DNA from: Hadesarchaea archaeon DG-33
Lineage (GTDB): Archaea; Hadarchaeota; Hadarchaeia; Hadarchaeales; Hadarchaeaceae
Direction: 5' to 3'
Length of the DNA: 18,771 nt
NCBI GenBank assembly: GCA_001515185.1
Contig: LQHI01000041.1
Location: forward strand, 1-18,771
How positions within the stretch are numbered: the stretch's first letter is position 1; every line of letters starts with the position of its first letter. The notes under the pieces are model-generated. The model searched no databases. It worked only from the letters and a program-made list of their open reading frames with translations, and was not told the DNA's origin. This document shows, one piece after another, positions 14,555 to 18,771 of the stretch. Made by a program: the position numbers and the translations under genes.

Positions 14555-15757
14555 CTACTTCAGAGCAAGCGTTTTCTCAATCGTTTCTCGTCCAAAGATT
14601 CGGGAAATCTTCTCATCCTTCAGCAGCGCTTCAAGCGGGCCCTTAAGCCTGAACCCTGTGAACACATCGATGAAGGCCTGTTGGAGCTTGGGCTTGTCCT
14701 CCAGCGCACCCAGCAGCGCATCCATCCGCTGGTCCTGTGAAACACTCAGTGAGGAGTGTAGGAGTTGCCCTGCCCTCAGCTCGGCATCAAACTCGGCTCG
14801 CCATTGCCGTTCGTAATCGGCCAGCCCTCCCATCGAAACATCGCCCTCGGTAATCGCGTCAATCGCTACCTTGCCGGCGATCTCCCCGCAGCGCAGCGCG
14901 TAACGAAGCCCTTGTCCCGATAACGCATAGATTTGGCCAGCCGCACCTCCAGCTGCGATTATCCCGTTTGCGCATGTCTGGTTCAACGGCCCCTCAAGGG
15001 GAAGCTGACCGCGGAATGCCGCCACCGGCACCGCTCGCTCGAGTCTGGGCACGCCACGCCTCCCTATGAACTCGTCGAGGGCGGCATCCGGGTGAATACG
15101 CACTCCTTGAACTCCTGCCATCGCGAAGCGCTTGCCGAAGGGATAAATCCAAGCGTGCCCGAGTGGGGCGAAGTATGAGGTAAAAAACAAGTCCGCGCTT
15201 TGATCGTTTGTCACGTTCGCCATCAGATACTCGTTGCTCAGCGCGAGCAGCTCACGCTTCCAATCTTGCTTCAGCACCTTTCTGAGCAACAAACTCGACC
15301 ACTCGCCCCGGGCGCCTGTAGCGTCTATTATTATTTCGCTCTCGATTCGCTCGGCCCAATCTCCGGCTTCGACGTGTACCCCCCGTACTGCGTCCCCACT
15401 CACTAAGAGTTCCTTAACGGGGGCACTCACCCAGAGCTCGGCGCCGCTCGCTACGGCCTCTGCGGCTAGGAGCTTGTCAAACAGACGTCGATCAACGATG
15501 GCACCGAAGTCACCCCTTGTCGAGAACTCCTTGTGGGGCGAGTGAAGCCTTATTTCCTTCATGTTCGCGACGATCGATTTTTTCAGTGGGGGTGTTATCA
15601 CATCGGCTGGCACCCAAGTAGCGGATTGAGCCTGTCCACCTATCTGGGCCTGAAGCTCAAGCAGCAGCACCTTCCCCCCCTCGGCTGCCGCCACCCTTGC
15701 CGCGGCCAATCCGGCTGGACCACCTCCAGCCACAACTACATCATATCTTTCAACCAT
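14555..15757 (-). CDS. Geranylgeranyl reductase-family FAD oxidoreductase
   Basis: 400 residues. The Rossmann start YDVVVAGGGPAGLAAARVAA with Glu34 (LLLEL) binds the ADP part of FAD. The mid-domain IIDATGARG and AWIYPFGKRFAMAG correspond to the ATG and YxWxFPK-like elements of geranylgeranyl reductases, which saturate the isoprenoid chains of archaeal ether lipids. The second FAD motif, normally GDAAG...P..G.G, reads GGAAGQIYALSGQGLRYALR, so the ribityl-binding Asp is Gly271. The usual Cys after the first FAD motif is also absent (QIGGQAQSATW). It may act on another isoprenoid or be another member of the superfamily. ATG 15757 has GGAGG about 8 bases upstream. A TATA-like AATAAATAAC lies around 15785-15795. 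It probably leads a two-gene operon with TFB. Confidence 0.82.
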   Translation of the reverse strand: MVERYDVVVAGGGPAGLAAARVAAAEGGKVLLLELQAQIGGQAQSATWVPADVITPPLKKSIVANMKEIRLHSPHKEFSTRGDFGAIVDRRLFDKLLAAEAVASGAELWVSAPVKELLVSGDAVRGVHVEAGDWAERIESEIIIDATGARGEWSSLLLRKVLKQDWKRELLALSNEYLMANVTNDQSADLFFTSYFAPLGHAWIYPFGKRFAMAGVQGVRIHPDAALDEFIGRRGVPRLERAVPVAAFRGQLPLEGPLNQTCANGIIAAGGAAGQIYALSGQGLRYALRCGEIAGKVAIDAITEGDVSMGGLADYERQWRAEFDAELRAGQLLHSSLSVSQDQRMDALLGALEDKPKLQQAFIDVFTGFRLKGPLEALLKDEKISRIFGRETIEKTLALK

Positions 15758-15886
15758 TTGTCTCCCTCCATCCTTTGGTTGTTAGTTATTTATTAGATGG
15801 AAAATGTTTCACTAAAGACTATTTAGATTTACATAGCGCATGCTCAAGAAAGGCCTCGAAGAGAAACAGATTTTTGAGGAAGAGGG

Positions 15887-16252
15887 TTAACCTTTTGCTC
15901 GTTCGGGCGGGATGGTAAAACAGACAACCCCTGGCTTCGGCTCGTAGATGTGGCCAGCCTCCTTCTCTCCTGTTAAAATCTCGTCGACCTCGTCGCGCGC
16001 GAGTCCAACCTTCCCGGCTATGTCAACAATCTCCTCAACCTCTATCATCCCGCTAGGATCCTTGCTGGCCAGAGCCCGCATCGCGCGAAGTACGAAGTCG
16101 ACCTTGACCTCTTGGCTCCGCAACACTAGCGCTGCTCTGCTCTTCTTCGCCGGGGGCGCCGCCGCTTCGGCGGTGACGTAGGTGCTTATATCGAGTTCTA
16201 CGCTGAAGGGTTTGCCGCAGATGGGACAAGTTACCTCGATGCGCTGGCGCAT
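15887..16252 (-). CDS. Small zinc-knuckle plus winged-helix protein resembling the MCM C-terminal tail
   Basis: 121 residues, not a family I can name. Residues 7-14 hold one CPICG knuckle (Cys9, Cys12); a second cysteine pair is absent, so zinc binding would need dimerisation or another ligand. An Ala/Pro/Lys linker (about 30-45) leads to a winged-helix domain: LRAMRALASKDPSGMIEVEE, then VGLARDEVDEILTGEKEAGH and IYEPKPGVVCF. The closing G-x-IYEPKPG strand pair is very like the C-terminal winged helix of archaeal MCM helicase. ATG 16252 has GGTGGTG a few bases upstream. CCTTAAAAAG around 16281-16290 is a plausible TATA box. It diverges from the Mut7-C gene. A nucleic-acid-binding adaptor is my inference; it could equally be a small transcription regulator. 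Confidence 0.72.
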   Translation of the reverse strand: MRQRIEVTCPICGKPFSVELDISTYVTAEAAAPPAKKSRAALVLRSQEVKVDFVLRAMRALASKDPSGMIEVEEIVDIAGKVGLARDEVDEILTGEKEAGHIYEPKPGVVCFTIPPERAKG

Positions 16253-16357
16253 TTTACCACCACCCCTTAATGTCTTCTCTCACTTTTTAAGGTTGAGATG
16301 CCGCACCGTAAATCGACAACTACTTTTTTGGAGCTCGACAAAGGATAGTGCGATTGA

Positions 16358-16846
16358 ATGAAATTCGTCGCGGACGGCATGCTCGGCAAGCTGGCGCGCT
16401 GGCTCAGGCTAGCTGGCCACGACGTTACTTACATAGGTGATCTTAGGGTGCCCGCGAACGAGCAGGACGATGTTTTGCTTGAGCGAGCCAAACTCCAGCG
16501 AAGGGTGCTGCTGACGTGCGACTTGGGACTGCACCGTCGAGCCAAGCGGGCAGGCATCCGGAGTGCCTATGTTGAGAGCAATGATGTCGTTAGACAGCTC
16601 GTCGAGGTTTCTAAACGCTGCGGGCAAAAAATCGAGATCAGGCCTGAGAACTCAAGATGTCCGATGTGCAATGGTTCGCTCAAGCTTGCGAGCAAGGACG
16701 ATGTCAAGAACTTGGTCCCCGCAACTGTGCTAAAAGCGCAACGGGAGTTCTGGCGATGCGGGAAGTGTGGCAAGACATACTGGCATGGCACACATTGGAA
16801 GACAATACTTGAAATGGCATCGCGATACAATCAAATAGTGGGGTAA
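16358..16846 (+). CDS. Mut7-C (DUF82) RNase-domain protein with zinc ribbon
   Basis: 162 residues. MKFVADGMLGKLARWLRLAG is the Mut7-C signature, with Asp6 as the first acidic residue. VLLTCDLGLHRRAKRAG holds Asp55, a second acidic position of this PIN-like nuclease fold. A C-terminal zinc ribbon uses Cys101, Cys104, Cys134 and Cys137 (CPMCN, CGKCGKTYWHGTHW). The domain is named after the C-terminal part of the animal exonuclease Mut-7, and archaeal stand-alone versions are predicted RNases. ATG 16358 starts the conserved domain; no strong ribosome site is visible and the nearest purine run is AAGGA around 16340. It is followed after 5 bases by the AMMECR1 gene, so both are probably on one mRNA. 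The RNA target is unknown. Confidence 0.87.
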   Translation: MKFVADGMLGKLARWLRLAGHDVTYIGDLRVPANEQDDVLLERAKLQRRVLLTCDLGLHRRAKRAGIRSAYVESNDVVRQLVEVSKRCGQKIEIRPENSRCPMCNGSLKLASKDDVKNLVPATVLKAQREFWRCGKCGKTYWHGTHWKTILEMASRYNQIVG

Positions 16847-16851
16847 ATTCT

Positions 16852-17460
16852 ATGCTCACGCTCGAGGAAGGGAAGCTGCTGGTAAAGCTCGCTCGACGCA
16901 CAATCGAAACCTACCTGTGCGAGGGCAGGAAACCACAGGCCCCGAAAGTGCCTGCAAAATTGCGCGAAAGTCGAGGCGTTTTCGTTACCCTGAACAAAAA
17001 AGGTGAACTTCGAGGGTGCATAGGCCACCCGCTCCCCCAAATGCCTCTTATCGATGCCGTCATAGATTCCGCAATTAGTTCCGCGACCCGAGATCCTCGC
17101 TTCCCGTCGATAACCCCTGAGGAGCTCCCCGAAGTAGAGATCGAGGTAAGTGTGCTATCGGAGCCCGAAGTCATCAAGGTCAAAAGCCCACGCGAATATC
17201 CGAAACACATCACGGTTGGCAGAGATGGCCTAATCATCGAGTGGTCTGGTTACGCAGGCCTGCTCCTGCCTCAGGTGCCCGTCGAGTGGGGGTGGAATAC
17301 TGAGGAGTTCCTCTCACATACCTGCATGAAAGCTGGGTTGACGCCCGACTACTGGCTTCGTGAGGGGGTGCGCATAAGCAAGTTCTCAGCCCAAGTGTTT
17401 AAAGAGAGAAAACCCTGCGGCGAAATCGAAGAACGCGCGCTCACCGGGAGAAAAGATTGA
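16852..17460 (+). CDS. AMMECR1-domain protein
   Basis: 202 residues, full length for archaeal AMMECR1 proteins. The invariant LRGCIG is at about residues 53-58, preceded by SRGVFVTL and followed by ATRDPRFPSITPEEL, EVEIEVSVLSEP, and LLLPQVPVEWGWNTEEFLSH with YWLREG. The single cysteine in LRGCIG has been suggested to be functional. The family is widespread in archaea and eukaryotes and sometimes linked with the MEMO fold, but its reaction is not established to my knowledge. No MEMO gene is next door. ATG 16852 begins 5 bases after the Mut7-C stop, with a GTGGGGTAA stretch as a loose ribosome site. Association with a predicted RNase hints at a role in RNA metabolism, as inference only. Confidence 0.9.
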   Translation: MLTLEEGKLLVKLARRTIETYLCEGRKPQAPKVPAKLRESRGVFVTLNKKGELRGCIGHPLPQMPLIDAVIDSAISSATRDPRFPSITPEELPEVEIEVSVLSEPEVIKVKSPREYPKHITVGRDGLIIEWSGYAGLLLPQVPVEWGWNTEEFLSHTCMKAGLTPDYWLREGVRISKFSAQVFKERKPCGEIEERALTGRKD

Positions 17461-17473
17461 AGGAATTTTCGAG

Positions 17474-17502
17474 CTTTTAAAAACAAAACCAACCTTTAAA
17501 TA
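17474..17502 (+). promoter_or_regulatory. Tandem TATA elements before the coiled-coil gene
   Basis: CTTTTAAAAACAAA at 17474-17487 is followed by TTTAAATA at 17495-17502. The second box would place transcription start near 17524, just ahead of a purine-rich leader (GGGAGAGGTGAGGAG) that ends at ATG 17539. Confidence 0.55.
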
Positions 17503-17538
17503 CCCGAAATCTCAAAAAATCAAGGGAGAGGTGAGGAG

Positions 17539-17778
17539 ATGGAACAAATCTCAAGAGATGAGCGTATTTCATCTATTGAAAACAAATTAAATTCATTAAT
17601 TCAAAGATTATCAACTTTGGAGCGTAGATTGAGCATTTTGGAGCGTTCCCCTGGCACTTTGAAAGCACCGACACCCCCACCGAGGCCAACCTCTTCCCAG
17701 CCGACCAAAATAAACCACAATTACCTCAACCGAGCTATAAGAACTGCGCGACGTGACTACGAGCGAAAATACAGGTAG
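17539..17778 (+). CDS. Small coiled-coil protein of unknown function
   Basis: 79 residues, unrecognised. Residues 8-37 form a clear heptad pattern (ISSIENKLNSLIQRLSTLER then RLSILER), a coiled coil that probably oligomerises. A Pro/Thr-rich linker follows (about 40-56, including PTPPPRPTSS) and then a basic tail rich in Arg and Tyr (RAIRTARRDYERKYR) that could touch nucleic acid, the ribosome or membrane lipids. It has its own TATA box and a strong GGTGAGGAG ribosome site, so it is likely expressed well. The first 100 bases are more A/T-rich than neighbouring genes. A membrane protein gene starts 21 bases downstream on the same strand, so the two may be co-transcribed. Function unknown. Confidence 0.75.
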   Translation: MEQISRDERISSIENKLNSLIQRLSTLERRLSILERSPGTLKAPTPPPRPTSSQPTKINHNYLNRAIRTARRDYERKYR

Positions 17779-17799
17779 TCCGGCATCATTGGTGAAGCG

Positions 17800-18369
17800 A
17801 TGCGCGGTGAATACTGGCACGCCGCATTTTGGTTGTTAGTTGTTGGAAGCTGGGTTTTCGGCGTCGCTTATGGACGATGGGGCGGGGGTGGGGAATTCTT
17901 CGTTGACCTCAGCCAAGCCGTGCGCGTGCCCTCGCCGCTCGAACTAGGTGCTTGGTGGCAGCCGCTCGTTTACTTCGCATTCACCGTACTCGCGACCTTC
18001 GTGCTCGCCCAGCTCTTCTTCGGTGTGGGCGCTGCTGTCTTTCTTTTCTCGCGAGGGATTTATGACAGCGTGCTTATCACCCAACTCGAGCAAATGGTGG
18101 GAGGTTGGTCCTTCCCTAATATCCCGGCCAACGAGTTCTGGGTGGTCCTGTTCATCGTGCTCATCTTGGCCATGAATCTGCCGCTCTGCCTGTGGGCCGC
18201 GCATCTGGGTACTCGGCGGGCAATAAATATGTGGTATCGTCTCCGTGGGAGGCCCCTAAAGCCAGAGGTTAGCGCGGGGCCAGTGCCGACCTTGTTGCTT
18301 ATCCTCGCCGCCTCGGTAGCCGCGGGCCTAGTTGGAGCGTTAATTATCTCTTATACGCAAGCTTTTTAA
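17800..18369 (+). CDS. Membrane protein of unknown function, about four or five helices
   Basis: 189 residues. Hydrophobic segments lie near 8-26 (FWLLVVGSWVFGVAYG), 55-86 (a long stretch with YFAFTVLATFVLAQLFFGVG and AAVFLF), 112-134 (FWVVLFIVLILAMNLPLCLW) and 164-187 (TLLLILAASVAAGLVGALII). The second block, with a Gly-rich turn and FLFSRGIYDS, loosely recalls SpoIIM/DUF95 membrane proteins, but I would not assign it. A basic loop (GTRRAINMWYRLRGRP) faces the cytoplasm. ATG 17800 has GGTGA about 5 bases upstream and follows the coiled-coil gene by 21 bases, so the two probably form an operon. The stop codon lies inside the TATA-like CTTTTTAAAG ahead of the next gene. Confidence 0.75.
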   Translation: MRGEYWHAAFWLLVVGSWVFGVAYGRWGGGGEFFVDLSQAVRVPSPLELGAWWQPLVYFAFTVLATFVLAQLFFGVGAAVFLFSRGIYDSVLITQLEQMVGGWSFPNIPANEFWVVLFIVLILAMNLPLCLWAAHLGTRRAINMWYRLRGRPLKPEVSAGPVPTLLLILAASVAAGLVGALIISYTQAF

Positions 18370-18387
18370 AGGGGAACTTTTAAAAAC
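18362..18387 (+). promoter_or_regulatory. Promoter region of the fructose-bisphosphate aldolase/phosphatase gene
   Basis: Two TATA-like boxes, CTTTTTAAAG at 18362-18371 (covering the upstream stop codon) and CTTTTAAAAAC at 18377-18387, precede GGTGAA at 18405-18410 and ATG 18414. The first gives a leader of about 20 bases that keeps the ribosome site; the second would start transcription almost at that site. Confidence 0.45.
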
Positions 18388-18413
18388 AAAGAAGATACAC
18401 GAGCGGTGAACGA

Positions 18414-18771
18414 ATGCGCACTACTGTGAGCATAATCAAAGCTGATATAGGTTCTGTGGCTGGCCATCATGTAGTCCATCCTAAACAAATCGAAGCTGCT
18501 AAACAACACCTAGAAAAAGCCCGTAAAGAGGGCTTGATCACAGACTATTATGTTTTCCACTGCGGCGACGATCTGGAGCTATTGATGACTCATGGAAATG
18601 GAGAAAACAACCCGAAGATACACGAGTTTGCGTGGAACACATTTAAAAAAATAAGTGAAACTGTCTCTAAGCCGCTAAAGCTTTACGCGGCTGGACAAGA
18701 TTTGCTGGGCGAAGCCTTCTCGGGCAACGTGAAGGGCATGGGGCCGGGTGTTGCTGAAATGGAGTTCGAAG
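18414..18771 (+). CDS. fbp: Fructose 1,6-bisphosphate aldolase/phosphatase (5' part, cut by window end)
   Basis: The first 119 codons are present and the frame runs off the window; the family is about 360-400 residues. TVSIIKADIGSVAGHHVVHP and the metal-binding CGDDLELLMTHGNGE, followed by IHEFAWNTF and LYAAGQDLLGEAFSGNVKGM, are characteristic of the archaeal bifunctional enzyme (class V FBPase). It condenses dihydroxyacetone phosphate and glyceraldehyde-3-phosphate and then dephosphorylates the product, driving gluconeogenesis one way. The Asp of KADIG, the His of GHH and the Asp pair of CGDD are the expected Mg2+ and substrate ligands. ATG 18414 starts the conserved domain and has GGTGA about 4 bases upstream. 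The catalytic Lys and Tyr of the aldolase step lie beyond the window. Confidence 0.95.
   Translation, partial: MRTTVSIIKADIGSVAGHHVVHPKQIEAAKQHLEKARKEGLITDYYVFHCGDDLELLMTHGNGENNPKIHEFAWNTFKKISETVSKPLKLYAAGQDLLGEAFSGNVKGMGPGVAEMEFE

Noticed and set aside
15840..15890. A 16-codon frame (MLKKGLEEKQIFEEEG) with a TATA-like stretch upstream
   Set aside because: It is too short, lacks a ribosome site, touches the end of the minus-strand winged-helix gene and has no independent support.
1..18771. CRISPR arrays, insertion sequences, defence or toxin-antitoxin genes
   Set aside because: There are no regularly spaced repeats, transposase motifs or terminal inverted repeats. The Mut7-C and DUF429 proteins are predicted nucleases of housekeeping type without an antitoxin-like partner.

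Overview
The window is a stretch of archaeal chromosome. The strongest evidence is lineage-specific gene content: a TFB transcription factor, tRNA(Ile2) agmatidine synthetase (TiaS), deoxyhypusine synthase, a geranylgeranyl-reductase-type flavoprotein, a PAC2 proteasome-assembly-chaperone homologue, UPF0282, ribosomal protein eL41 and the archaeal fructose-bisphosphate aldolase/phosphatase. TATA-like boxes about 25 bases upstream of several start codons (leaderless style) are mixed with strong GGTGA/GGAGGTGA ribosome sites. The lineage cannot be fixed from sequence alone. It is not an extreme halophile by composition, and an uncultured euryarchaeal or Hadarchaeota-like organism is only a guess.

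Layout. 1-644 (-) is a HAD hydrolase cut by the window edge. 808-1311 (+) is a DUF4443 winged-helix protein that converges on a two-gene membrane operon (1303-2436, -) made of an ECF S-component-like protein and an anchored DUF4430 (transcobalamin-like) protein. Next come a 35-codon gene for ribosomal protein eL41 (2564-2671, -), a small four-helix membrane protein (+), a CPA2 cation/proton antiporter (-) and an M29 aminopeptidase (-). At 5970-7749 a PAC2 gene and a UPF0282 metallo-hydrolase diverge from one palindromic TATA box. UPF0282 converges, with no gap, on arginyl-tRNA synthetase (7750-9618, -). An anchored extracellular protein (-) follows.

10891-13660 (+) is a tightly overlapped operon of TiaS, deoxyhypusine synthase and a DUF429 RNase H-fold protein. 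Both leading enzymes attach agmatine- or polyamine-derived groups to the translation machinery. It converges, with a 23-base overlap, on a TFB gene that lies downstream of the reductase-like flavoprotein (13638-15757, -). A small zinc-knuckle/winged-helix protein (-) diverges from a Mut7-C RNase-like protein plus AMMECR1 pair (+). The end holds a coiled-coil mini-protein, an unrecognised membrane protein and the 5' part of the fructose-bisphosphate aldolase/phosphatase gene.

Most of the window is compact housekeeping DNA. I see no mobile element, CRISPR array, tRNA or rRNA, and no gene-free gap exceeds 300 bases. The more unusual points are the TiaS-DHS-DUF429 coupling and the KNF in place of KHH in the DHS, the Asp-Asn pair in the antiporter, the inverted repeats in front of the ECF-like/DUF4430 operon, and the MCM-tail-like mini-protein.
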